Source: Mesodorylaimus sp. YZB2_4
Lineage: Eukaryota > Nematoda > Enoplea > Dorylaimida > Dorylaimidae
Assembly (NCBI GenBank): GCA_030248295.1
Contig: JASANH010001463.1
Span: forward strand, 372,001-436,000
Direction of reading: 5' to 3'
DNA length: 64,000 bases
The notes below the pieces were generated by a model. The model searched no databases. It had not been told where the DNA came from and saw nothing but the letters and a program-made list of their open reading frames with translations. This document shows, in pieces, positions 10,779 to 23,400 of the stretch; positions within the stretch are counted from its first letter, which is position 1, and the number at the start of each line of letters is the position of its first letter. The translations under genes were made by a program, and so were the position numbers.

Positions 10779-11794
10779 GATCGACCGGCCCGACCGACGA
10801 TATGCACAGGCAGATCGACAGTAGGCATGCCACAGAGGAATGGCAGCGTAAAGAGCTGCACTTTGACCGGTCATGCCAGCACTGCGACTGCAACTGGTGA
10901 ACACTGCGTGAGAGAGGAAAGGAGACACACGCCAGGCGAAACACCGCGCGAAGACATGCAGGAGGGAATTTTCAACAGAGAACTCATCCTCAGAGCCGAG
11001 TCCATTTGCCGAAATACATTTGTGGGCGACTAGGAAGCGTACCTTGACGACTGACGGTCCAGCTACCACTCCATGCATGAGTCGCTGTTTGCCGGACCAG
11101 CATTTACGTCCTCACTGCCGCACTGGATTTGGATATCCTATCCAGCAATAGCTAGGCTTAAAACTTTTTCCTGCCCTACTCACAGTTATTTTGAATTTTT
11201 GTACTTTACCCTCCTGATGTTTTAGGTGCGCAATAATCCTGATTTTTCACAAAAGACAGAACGCTGAACCCACGATCAGCGCTTGCGAGTAAATTGCCGT
11301 GTCAGTTTGGGTAAGTATTAACGGAACGTTCATCGCGCCCGTATACCAGAGTAGCCAACCAGAACTTGTAGCACACGAAAAAGCAGCAGTCTGATTGTTA
11401 AGGCTCTGCTGGCTCAATGCAGGATCGCTTATCAGATGACCCTGTAAAAGGGACGGGATGCCTAAGGACCATCTGATGCATGCGCAGTAGTCACCCTAAT
11501 AAGCCAGATGATAACGAGAGCATACCCAGGTGCAACAGAGCCAAAATTAGGATAGTGATTGGTCCCTTGGTGAGCTTGGACCGCAAACAATTCACTTGGC
11601 TCTATGTACCTACATTGTGGCGTAGGTTCTTCCTGTCCTCGTCATCTTTTTTAATCATCCATATGGATGAGGCAGTGTTTGTTTTCGTCACTTGGCAAGC
11701 AAAACCGTTTTCTGACTTGCCGGCCTTTATTTTAGTTGTGCTTTCATTTGCGACAGTCATGTCAATTCGCTCGAGCATACGACACTTGGCTTCG
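10779..11794. other. Upstream region of the Src-like gene
   Basis: No further exon was recognised. In-frame sequence continues upstream of the MGCCC start but has no domain, and the myristoylation signal fixes Met at 10778. Frames on the plus strand mirror exon 1. Confidence 0.5.
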
Positions 11795-11949
11795 CTACGA
11801 CGGCGGGACCTGCTTGACCGTGGACAGGGCCTCGAACAGGGACGACAGGAACTGCGCTTTGTTGTGCATCGCGATCAGATCGAGCTGAAAATGAAGAAAC
11901 TAGTTGGTAAGAGAAGACGGAAGGCGGGACGAGGACTTACGGCAGCCAT
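11795..11949 (-). CDS. Possible two-exon small ORF (32 aa)
   Basis: ATG at 11949 sits in a strong context (gaagaATGG). MAA is followed by a good donor (gtaagt), a 56-bp intron and the acceptor tcattttcag. Exon 2 (11884-11795) continues in phase as LDLIAMHNKAQFL... and stops after VKQVPPS. The peptide is predicted to be one amphipathic helix. Alternatively, CAG|gtcccg inside exon 2 could be a weak donor and the ORF the N-terminus of a longer protein whose later exons I cannot see. No homologue recognised. It lies head-to-tail upstream of the Src-like gene. Confidence 0.3.
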
Positions 11950-12359
11950 TCTTCGCACGCTTCGACTCGACGATCAACGAACTCACTCGCACACGACGAC
12001 TCGCCTTCGACACGGGAGCTCACTTTCGAACAAGCGCTCACGACGGGCTGCAAAACGAGGAATGACGAGGCAGGTTATGAGCCGATCCTCTATAAGTGGA
12101 CCAGTGTAAAGTACCTGGAATTATCCAATCAGAAGTCTCCTCCTTTGGTCACGTGACTTTAAAGATTGTAAAGTTTGGAGGTCTTTATCACACTGCAAGA
12201 GGTTGTGCAGAGGGCTGGAACTGCTGACCTCGACCGAGCTGTTCGAGGGTTAGCATGGCGACTGGGCAGCGATGATGGCCAAGGGAGGCGACGAGTTAAG
12301 CTGGCATTCTAATTTGGCATTTTTCTAATCAAAATTAAACTATACCTTCCCTTTTCAGA

Positions 12360-13440
12360 GAAGTTGTTTATGGAGCGCGAGTTGACGCAGATGATCGAAA
12401 AGAAACCGACGACCGAACAAAGCTGCGGCGGAGGCGAGCGAGGCCGACTATTTGGATCAGGCACCGTGATCGCGGATTGACTCGAGTGGTAAGCCACCCC
12501 ATGACTTTTCAAGCCTCCCGACTGCAAACATCTTTTTGCTGCAGGTGCAGACGCTCCTTGGCGGTGCGTTTGGCCAAGTCTACTCGGTACGACACCAATC
12601 GAACTGATGAGGCGCGGTCAACATCGAGAGTCTCAAACACCCTCTTTGCCCTGGAAACGACGGGTTTGAGATCGGTGCATGGTAATCTGTCTCGCACTTT
12701 TGGTAGGACGTGGGCTAACGATGGCTCCTCTCTCCAGGCCGTCCACATCCTATGTGCCATGACGCGGGAAGGGTCAGCAGTGACTTCAATTAACTGGTCG
12801 GCCCGAGCCTGGGCTTGTTGCGACGGCGATGCGACTGGCCATTTAATGTTTGGAAGCCTTCTAGACACGGTGGCTGCACCATGACATCAGGGCCGTAAGG
12901 AATACAATCTTTGTGGACATGGACCCAATAACTTGTCTTGCCTTATTCACTTTTACTTTGCAATGGGCGGCTCCGCGTCGAAGACGTCTGTCGCGCGCCT
13001 GCTCGGATATGGTCTGTGACGCGAGCACTTGGTGAACAGGAAGGTGCGTCCCGAGTGGAGGAAGGCTCCGAGGTATGGTCTTCAAGGCTACCCACCACAT
13101 GCTGCGCCATCGCTGAGGAGGAAAGTGGAGGGCCGCCTCGTTGCCGATATCGTGTTGCGAATGAAAGAGACATCGTCACAGAAGAAGCTGTGTGGCCCCG
13201 GCTGCGCTCATGATCATCTTCAGTGGGCACCTGGAGGCCTGATGTAAGTGTACTTTAGTTGTGGGTGCCTTCCTTTGATTGAAGCGCATGTGTTTCAGGT
13301 ACCCTACGAAGACGAGCCAGACTGCTGCCCTTTCGAACGCACTCTGCAACCAGTGCATGGCGAAAAGCGTGTGGTTCGTGTACCCGTTCGACTAGGACAG
13401 CGAGTTTGAGTTTGTGAAGAATGAGTCACTGGCCGCAGCC
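12360..13440 (+). pseudogene. TTBK/CK1-family kinase pseudogene
   Basis: Plus-strand fragments occur in the right order for a tau-tubulin-kinase/CK1 domain. GSGTVIAD-stop-LEW is followed by an intron and VQTLLGGAFGQVYSV (glycine loop). AVNIES takes the place of the usual A-x-K-x-E-S, so the ATP-binding Lys is Asn. Then come GPSLGLLRR, FYFAMGGSASK, VRPEWRKAPRYGLQGYPPH, VEGRL and PYEDEPD. The catalytic HRD/DFG stretch is unrecognisable. At least four in-frame stops and frame shifts occur, so it cannot make a kinase. It is unrelated to the neighbouring Src-like gene. Confidence 0.6.
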
Positions 13441-14457
13441 TGTGATCTCCGTGTGCATGTTCATGTCACCTGATGCTGCGTTGTCACCTTCTGCGAGCCC
13501 GGCCGCTTTGTATGGTATCTGCTGTATGACTGGTCACCAGGGAGCAGCTGGTGAAGCACTCACGCTGCCAAGTCTTCAAGCCTAGTCCATGGCTGACTGA
13601 AACATCACCCTGATGGCTCTATGCGGACTCGATTAGGACTGTTCTAGCAGCATTGCACTAGAAATAGACCACCAGCCTGGAACCAGACCAGCAGCAGGAA
13701 ATGTCTCACCAGCAAATACGCTGGACAACATAGTCGCGCTGGGAGACGCCAACCTCTCCGGTTCATGTTTCTAGCGCAGGTATAGCCGCGAGACTTGCCT
13801 TCTTCCACGCCCCACGTTACTGGTGCACTGAAGCGAGGAATGAACAGTATCAGCGTGTACAGACTGTTGCTTTGAGTCGTTGTGTACAAATTTGTCTGAA
13901 ACCACAGTTTACGCCCTTAAAGTGTACTGGAGTGTACTGCAGTGCGCTAAGGCTAACGCGACTGTCATATCATCTCCTTCTGGAGTGACTCCTCCCGGGC
14001 TCAATCCCTGATCCAGTTCACCCACTCTGGCCATACCTCCATGATACCATCATCTATTGCACAGCGTACATTTACACTCACAATCAGGGCACATGTACAG
14101 CACTAACAAAGCAGCCTACAATACAAACCAGCCACAAACCCAACAGCCCTTTTCCACAAAACTGTACAAAACCTAGGCCAATCGATCCATACAATCCAAG
14201 CACAAGTCACAATGGTTTCTTTTGGACAGCAGTAAAATGGGCATTTACAAGGCGGCAATGCAAAGCTCTCTATAACCGATGGCTGCACCATTGATTACAG
14301 TACAAGAAGACTGAAGCAGCTCCGAATACAGCACGGTGAAGAACAGCACTGCACTCCCCATACTTACACGTTCGCTGTGCAAAGACCACGCCAAATCGAA
14401 GAGACCAAATCCAGATTTCACATCAAATTAAAAGCAAAATAGATCAAGCAACCAGGC
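13441..14457. other. 3' flank of the CCDC88 gene
   Basis: This is the 3' flank of the EYGCV-ending form of the CCDC88 gene and probably includes its 3' UTR. I found no AATAAA/ATTAAA on the minus strand within about 500 bp of the stop. A box-like gtatagccgcgagact near 13790 resembles sequence at 40880 and 48160 and is probably repeat-derived. Confidence 0.4.
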
Positions 14458-17400
14458 CTACACGCAGCCATATTCGTACCAGATACTGTTCGTATCTCGC
14501 CCGCCTTCTGGTATAACAGTCGACGATGTCGTATCGGCCGCATGCTCATCAACCGGCGACGAATTGACCACCGAGCCATCCCCTTGTGCTGACCTCGCCG
14601 ATTGCAAGTCTTCAATATTCTCGTAGAAACTTTGCGCGGCCGTTTTTCGATAAGGATTCGAATAACAATAACTGCGATGATTCGATGCATCACCAACCTG
14701 CCTCGTCGGCGACTGCTCCGTCTCTCGTCCAGGCCCACTCGCTGTCGTTGTGCAGAAAAGTCGAAACGGTTGAGCCGTCGATGAAACGCCATTCGAATTC
14801 TGGCCAGGATAAACCACGACTGCATTTTGGTCATGTTCGGGTGAATCGAATAAAAAACGTTGTTCCGTGTTCGGAGTTGATGTTTGAGCTGGTGCGAATG
14901 AACTGTCGCCACCAGCCACATTCAACGATGTGGGATGAGCGAGTGGGGCGTTCCTGCCACTGGCCACCCCAGCCCCCTGTCCTTGTTCTTCGGCCGCTAA
15001 ATCTGGTCGAAACCGACTCAAATTTGACGATTGTTGCGAGTCCGACGACGAACTCGGTACTGGTGGTGGCTGTCGTCGAGTGCTCGGTCCTGGATAGGGT
15101 GGAGGAGGGGGACGAGGCTTGGCCGCCAACGACGGTACTCGATTCATGGCCATTAAATGACTAGCTGGTACTGACGAAACGGACTGTGTCGGTGGTTGGT
15201 GCAGTTTCGGTGGTGGTACTGGCACGACTGGAACACTGGTGGCCGATTGCTGCGACGATGATCGAGGTGGAAGGTAGGGAGGCAGTGCTGGCTTGCTTGC
15301 ACTCGATCCATGAACTGTGTGCAAGACGCCCGGCTTAGTCGCGGGTTGCTGGCTGAGGAACTCACACGGGACGTCGACAGCTCTTTCAGATCCTAAAATG
15401 TGGCAATGCAGAGAAAAATCAACAGTCTCTGGTACAATCGGAAGTGTCTATCCGACTAAGCAAACTGGGAAAAATCATCTTCTTTTGTCTGCCTGCCCGT
15501 CGAGCTCGACTAATTTCTCACTGACTGATCCCCCGATCAGAGAGGTGGATCAGTTCCTGATCCGATCCCACTGCTGAATCAGGCAGATCGGCAACTAATT
15601 TTTTTTCGCTTTATCTGCTGGAAAATGATAAGATGTGGAGTACTGTACAAGAAAAATCCCGTTTTGCTCTTTAGTCAGCATTCAATCCCACTTTAGGAGC
15701 TGGTTATCTCGCCTGTGTCCTGTGTCCTCGACTGAAAGAGGGTGACAGCGAGGAAGCGGGGCAGGTTGGTGAGGACGCAGTGCCAAACATGTCATCCCCA
15801 TTAATCTTTTTTTCGAGCCAGATCGGATCGGGATCCAGGCCTCGTCTATGCTGGTGGGTGACCTTCCCAGCTGCTGGCTCCCTGCAGGGGATCGATAGCC
15901 AGACGAGCCTCTACAATCGTGCCACGCTACCTGCAATAGTTTCTGGCTAGAAGAAACGCTTACACTCGGAATCAGCGAGAAACAGCATTCAGTTTTGGAT
16001 TAGACTGGATTGATCCAAACCCTGGATCGGATCAGAATCAGGATCCAAGGCGTCGGGTCGGATCAGTCGATGCTGGCTGCAACATCTGTCGTCTCGTCCT
16101 CTGCAGACAGCCGGCAGCTGGGAAAGTCACCCGTCACGGTGATGTTTCAGCCATGGGCTAGATCGGAAGACTTGGCTACTTCAGTCCCTCCATCCCAAAA
16201 ATAGACAAACCGTCCCTCCAAAACTTACCCGTCAAACTGACATGATCCGGTATCAAATTGGTCCCACTCACGCTGGACGGTGCGAATGGGGGCAACGTAC
16301 TCAACGGTGGTGGCTCCTTCTCCATCCCGTTAGCCTTATTGACCACTGGCCCACTCGCCGACGAGGCGCCCGTTGTCCCACTACTCAAACTCGATTCGGC
16401 CCCGTGAGTCGATGCGCTGCTATGACTTCGTTTATGACTGATTTCGGGCGAATTCAATGGACTACAAGCTTGAGGAAATTGACGACGATTCTGGCTCGGT
16501 GTTGGTCGAGAACCTAAAATATAAACCACTTAATGTCCGTTTCTCAACTTCGACTTGACAACACTCACCAGACTTGGTCACACTACGAGGACTGGCCCGA
16601 TTGATATCCGCATACTCCGACTGCACTTGCTGCACGCCCGACGACTCCGAACGTCTACTATCGATCGATTCGGCTCGATCGTGCAATCGTGACGAAAATC
16701 GATTACAACCTACAAAAGGTCAGACCTAGTAACCCAATCAATCAGCCCACATCGCCCGTGTATTTGGGATTGGCAGCAGTGCAATCACATTCACACCAGA
16801 CAAGTGTAACACGACCTTTATTGTGAATTTTGTGCATCGGTGCCTGCACTGAGGACGACGACAAGACACCACCAACACAAACACCACAAATTAGTCCATA
16901 ACCAAATTCTCCTGTACACCATTCAAATCAAGCACACCAAACCACTAAATATACATTGCCTGCCCTCGCCACAACGTTAGGCCCATAAAGCAAAAAAAGA
17001 AAAAACCTAGCCTATAAAATTCTTATAACACAGATTGTCAAAACCAGGACAGCACAATCTAAATTGTTACATCAGACCACATGAACCAAGTACGAGGACG
17101 TACATAAGGCAGCCATTGTACACCGCGTTAGTGTCACCGAGTGTTGCCATGCAAAGCGTCACATCTACTCGACCATAGACTACACGTGTTAGTGGCCTCT
17201 ACACTTCTGTGCACACCTGACGAGTCTGAGATGGATTGCCATTTTGACCTTGCCCTACATCATCCCTATTAGAGCTCTCGCTTTTAAGATTACGTCTCTT
17301 CGATTCCGACCCGCGCCTCGCCCTCTCCCCGCGTCTATTGGCGGGCGAAGAGGGCCACAAAAGGGATCGCCAGTCAAACGACCGTCTCAGACCAGTATCA

Positions 17401-20400
17401 CGGCGCAACTCCCGCTCAGACCCCGCCCTCTCCCCCGGCGGATCGAGACTGCTATAATGAGCTTCGCTGACTGGTGTGCTACTCCCACTATCCGTACTAC
17501 TGGCCACAGTCGACCTGGCCACCGCCGGAGTACTGCATCCCGGTGCCAAAGCAACAATAGACGCAGCCGGTTTCGGCCCCTCGTTCGCATTCTCGTAAAA
17601 ACTTTTAGGCCTTTCCTGACGTCGAAATGATAATCTAGGCAGAGTCTGCCTGAAAAAGGACGATTTGGGTTTCGTAGCCGAAGTCTCACAGAAAACTGAA
17701 ACTTCAGAATGCCCGCTCGACAATATTCTTTGTCCACAATCCACTTTCGGGTCCTCCGGCTCGCAGAACTGTCCCACCAAGCCAGGATGCGCAGAGCCGG
17801 ACAAACCGTCCTCCTTGATAATGGATAATCTCAGCTTCTCCGATTTGGTCTTATGCAAGACCAAATTATTCAAAAAAGGAGTCGACGATGCCTGGCTAAG
17901 ATCGCCAGTACGCAAATCATCGGCACTCTTCTTCCTACGAGCCTCCTCCATCTGACCAGGCCCATTCCCCAAATATCGTCTGTTCGAACTGAGCACGGGC
18001 GTGGCCGGTGCCGAACTGGGCAACGGAGGCCTGGGCGGGGATGGCTTAGCCAGGAAACACCCCGCACCCATCCTGCTGGGCGACTCGTAGATTTTAGCCC
18101 CCTCCGCATCCTCGCTGCACACATTGTGAGGATGGAACTGATAGTACTGTTGGGCCGAGGGGGGACTGCTACTCATACAACAAGTCGTGCTTCGACGAGG
18201 CTGCTGCTTGCTCCTGCTCTCATCCATATTCTCATCATACTCGCACGCCGTGCTGCTAGCTTCCGTGCTGGCGAGAGGAACAGCCACGTGCGAGAACAGT
18301 GCTGGTGGCGGTGGCGGTGCGTGTTTGGGCTTGGCTGAACGCGGTAGCGTCGAGTATGCGTACGACAGACGATTACCATTTGGGCCACCATTCTGATACT
18401 GGTCACTGATTCGCGACGATGAAGAGAAGAAGCCGCCCTCGTCCGCCGACATTGCACTATCCTCGGCCGCGGAGCCACTATTTAGCGAATTCTTCGGGCG
18501 TGATTTCCTCGACGATGGCTAAACAAAACCAACTCCATCCTCACTGCACTAGCAAAGTGGCTAATGAGCTTACTCGAGAAACCAGGGCTTTAGCCTTCTT
18601 CATAAACGTTAATTTCTCCTTGTTGCGTTTGTTCGGCGAGTCCATGGTTTTATATTGTTCCATTATTTTCTCCTCCAATTTTTCCTTGTGTCGCCTCAAT
18701 GCATTCAATTTTTCTCTAAAAAAGGAATTGCATGATTCTTCACAAAACCAGTCCATATCATTCCCCACCCATCAGCCATCGATTTCGACTGATCAGATTC
18801 AAAATCAGCGCAGTCGAGAAAAACCCGAAGAAAATTTTAAAATACAAAGTGAGACCAATCACTTTTTCCATGTGAAATCGATCGGCTCGCTTTTTTGCGA
18901 TCAGCTAACCAAGAATTTTGACTGGTCACTAATAAAGGAACATTTTCAGTTTGGTCGAAGACAGTGCAAACCAACTCATCGCATGCAGGAGCTATGGGAA
19001 GCCGCGGGGCTCAGCTGGTTATGGCATTGGCCCCGCACAGGCCAGCAACCCTGACCGGAAGGCCGCAGTTCTATTACGGCTGAGGACGGCAATTTAATAA
19101 GCCCATTCTCAGAGAGGGAACTGATCATGCACACCTGTCTTCGGGCGACTCATCCCCCCCCCCCCCCCCCAACGAGTAGAAAATCAGGAAACACCAGTCG
19201 GGAAGGCCCCTCGCTTCTCGCCCATGTAGTATCATCCTTGGACGCTGGTGCTGGCACAGGATGCCCTCGTGTCGGTGCTCCAAGTGGAGGCTATAGGCAA
19301 AACGGGTTGGAAGTCCCGTGGGGGAAACTGGGCGGCACGGGACCAACCCACAAAAATTATTTAAAAAATGCAGGCGGTTCTAGCCAGTGGATCGGCGTAG
19401 CAGTCAGACGATGCAGCCGCGATTGGGGGTTTGTTAAAACACAAAAAACGCGAGTTGTCGATCCGCTGCGGCCGCGATGGTGAAGTAGTTCGGTGCTTAC
19501 TAGGCAGCGGCTGTGCCCATCCTGGGTTCAATCCCTGGCAACGGAGGTCGTAAACCCTCGCTGACTTTGCACTGCACTGCACGCATGCCAGGCCACGGGT
19601 GACTCACGTCAGCCAGGTCAGTGCTCCGAGTTGAGAAACGGAAGCCAAACGAGGAGACAAACTTGAAGTCTTCTCGCCATCGTCCAAGGAAGTCTGTAGT
19701 CTGTATTCAGTCCACGATGCCCTCGTGTCGAGGTGCTCCTAGTAATGGCGCATAGAGGGACGCTGCTGCGTGCTGGTCCCCCCCCCCGTTGACTTTTGGT
19801 CGACTATAGGCACACCGGGCCGCACAAGTGATAGGCGATCCGCTCGATTTCTACATCCACCAGCATTGCCTCCTTTTCTCCACCCTTCTTGGTCAACGAT
19901 CGCGCATATAAACAAGGCCCCTCAGCGCCCTGGTGACTGACGTCCATGTTCGTGCTTATCCCATCACCAAACGTGGGCATACGCACGCGAGGGCGAAGGG
20001 ACACTTTACAACAAATGCCATCGATCTGCCATCGTCAGGGATCAAATCCAACCAACCCAACTGAACCCCACCCCAGCCACTTACTGGAACTCCTTTGATT
20101 CAGCGTGATAATGGTCCTTGTCCATCAAGGCACGCGTCAATAGGCTTTGATTCTGAGCAATCAGCACGTCCATCTGCCTCAGCAAAGTGCGACTCTCCTC
20201 TTCCAACGTACTATTCAATTGGGTCAACATCTGAAGAGAACACGCGCCCGTTGCATGCACTTGCCCACACCGAATCCAACCCACTCACCTCGCATTTATG
20301 CATCAATTTCACCGACTCCAATTCTTTCCTCTGACCCAATTCCTGACTATCGGTCAGCTGCGCCTGCAGCTGAGTCGATTTCAAATTGATCGCATTATAA

Positions 20401-23400
20401 TCGAGACGCAAATTCCGATAATCCGATCTCATATGTTCGATTTCATTATTTAGAAAATCATAACGAGCTTTCAAATCGTCATAATTCTTTTTCAATGAAC
20501 TATGCTCATTTTGAAGTAAAGCGAACGTTTTGAATTCCCGCTCTTTTTCGAACCGTTCTTGTTCGAATCGTCCTTGCATATTCGACAAACGTTCTTTTTC
20601 CATTCTCAATCTTTCCAATTGATCCGTATGCTCCAGGCAATCGTGTTTCAATTTCCTAAGTTGACTTTTCAAAATAAGCACTTCATTTTGTATTTTTTCA
20701 AAATCCGTCGTCAATTGTTCGTGTAAATTTTGTAATTGCTCGTGATCTTGTAATAATCCACCGTGTTGACGTTGTAAATGTTCGAAATCGCGACGAACCA
20801 AACCGTGATCGCGTTCCCATTGACTACATTGTTTCTGCAATTCCGTATTGTCCTGTTCCAATACATCAACTTGCAATTGAAGTGAACGCAATTCAACTTG
20901 TAATTTTGCATTGTCCGATTGAGCCGTTGCATTCGAACTCTAAAATAAAAGTAAAACTTGAAGTTTCATCCAAACTCCACACATAATCATAAAAATTCAT
21001 TTTGACAATGAAATTTCAAATTTTTCTTTCGTTTTTTTCTTTTTTCTTTCGTTCTCGTTTTTTTCTTACCATTTGTAATCGTAATTCGTTAATTTCTTGT
21101 CTCAACATTCCATTTTCAGTTTGTCCAACTTGAGTATGGCCTTGCATTTTCCTCAATTCTTCTTGCAACAAATACACTTGTTGTTTAACATTCTTATTCT
21201 CATCCAATAACGACGCGTTCGATCGTTCGAGTTCTTTCAATTTTTCACTCGTCAACGGCGTATCTTCCATTTTCGAAGTAACTTTATTTCGTAAATTCGT
21301 GATTTCTGAATTTTGCGTCGACATCAACTCAGTTTGTTGCTTATCTCGTAATTCCAATTCTTGTAATCGATTACGTAATTCATCTCGTTCACGTTTCCAA
21401 TTGCTCAAATATTCCTGCACTATCGCTTCGGCTTTTGAAAACGACGAGTCTCCACTCGTTGCATTCACACCCACAATGTGCAAAATTGTATGCAACTTCT
21501 TTTTCAAATCATGCGTCTGAGTTTTCTCTTTCACCAAATCCTAAAAAAAAACAATCGAAAACTGAATCCTGTTTCTCACTGACTCCGAGTGTACGGCATG
21601 TCTACACGCAAGTGGCACGAGTTTAGAGACCAGTCTGGCAATGGATCCCTGCAGCTGGGTTGGTCGCCCACCAGCATCGACCGATCCGATCTGCCTCGAA
21701 AAATAGAATAATGGGGATAACATATTTGGCACTGCGTCCTGACCAACCTGGTGTTTCTTCTCTGTCATGTCATACTTTATCCATAGCCAAGCACTATACA
21801 GCGCACTCGAGGGTTAAGGAACACATATTTGACAATCATTTTGTACCGAGGCGGGAGTCGAACCCCCCTTTAAGTGCGCGCCAAGGGTGAGAGGCAGACG
21901 CCTTGACCCGCGAGGCCACAGACCCGGATCACTCTTTCACTCCACCCTGGACTGTCACTCTTTGTCAGTCCACTCCAAAGGACACCCAACCAGCGCCTAA
22001 AGCGGGTTTAATGGTTGATTGCAGAAACAAAGGATTTTCTCGTTACAGTATTCCACATCTTATCTTTTTCCAGCAGATAAAGCGCAAAAAATTTTGGTTT
22101 CCGACACGGCAGTCGGATCGGATCAGAACCTCATCCATCCCCCAGATCGGTGGGTCAGTGATCAGGGTGATGTTTCAATCGTGGACTAGGTCGGAAGACT
22201 TGATTCTTAGCCTGGTCCAAAAGCCCTACAAGTCCCAGTCGTATTACATGATCAATACGTGGTCATAAGAAGCCACGGGGACTAGGAACACTTGGCGCGC
22301 ATGTGCTGATGGTGAGTCCCATACATGGCAGGTAACCAGTGGCAGGCAGGGGTGTAGATTAATCCTGCACAGTCACTCGAACAGCTTCACCAGGCTTTCC
22401 GCGTCTTCAGCTACCCTCAAATGAGGTTTTAATCCTAATTATAAACGTATGCATGGAAATTTAAAAAACCAACGTTCCTTTACCAGTATACGGGAAAAAC
22501 TTGTGGTCCCTTGGTTTTAGGGGCCGTGAAGAGATCGTGCTGTAGGTCTACAACCACAATCAATGCTCGCCAATAGCAGACATCTAACCGTTCGACTCAC
22601 CCCGACGGTCCTGGAATGTACCTGTTCAGCAAAATAGCCAAGGACGCTAGCCATTCCATGGGAGTAAGCAGTGTCCGGAGGTGTTGCGAATGCCCTTTCA
22701 TGCAGGGATGACCAGTATGCGGGACAAATGACGGACACAAAAGGAGTGTCAAAAAGAGGGTGGACGCACTTTACGAACGACCCGTAAAAGTCTCATGGAG
22801 TTGCGACATAGTGGCATCCATGGTTTTGTCCCCGCAAATACCTACATTACGATCTTTCCGCGACCCCTACAACCAACAGGACCCATACATTTTAAATTTT
22901 GGCCGCTTTTTCTCAGCGTATTGGTCATCCCTCAACAAAAAGACAGCAGACCCCATAAAACCCAAAAATTTCACAGGAAAAATACAAACGACAAAAGTTT
23001 AGACTATCACGCTACCAGAACACCAACAGAAAAAACCTCCCTTCTTTTTCAGTAACGACCACGTTCACATATTCTCGAAAGGCGAGTTCGAAAACTGACA
23101 AATCAGACATCCTCTTTTCGCCCACCCCAACTCCCTCTTTCGTTTTCCTGTCAAATCCTCCTCCCCTCCCAGACTGCGGGCCTCAATTACAGACAACCGC
23201 AAATTTCATACAGACTATTTCACAGGCTTCCTACATTAAAAATTTAAATTTCCCGCTGCAAGCCGCTTATGACAATATTAATATATAGATAAAAAGTGTC
23301 CACTTTAAAGCCTGTGCGCTGGTCGTATGGACAGAAATTTTCGTTCGACAGTTTTCCTTATGGCTTTAATTGGGTTTCTTCTCAAAAAGCGACCAGAATT

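Noticed and set aside
14586-15164. 192-codon plus-strand frame
   Set aside because: Antisense of the last CCDC88 exon, which has the supported EYGCV reading.
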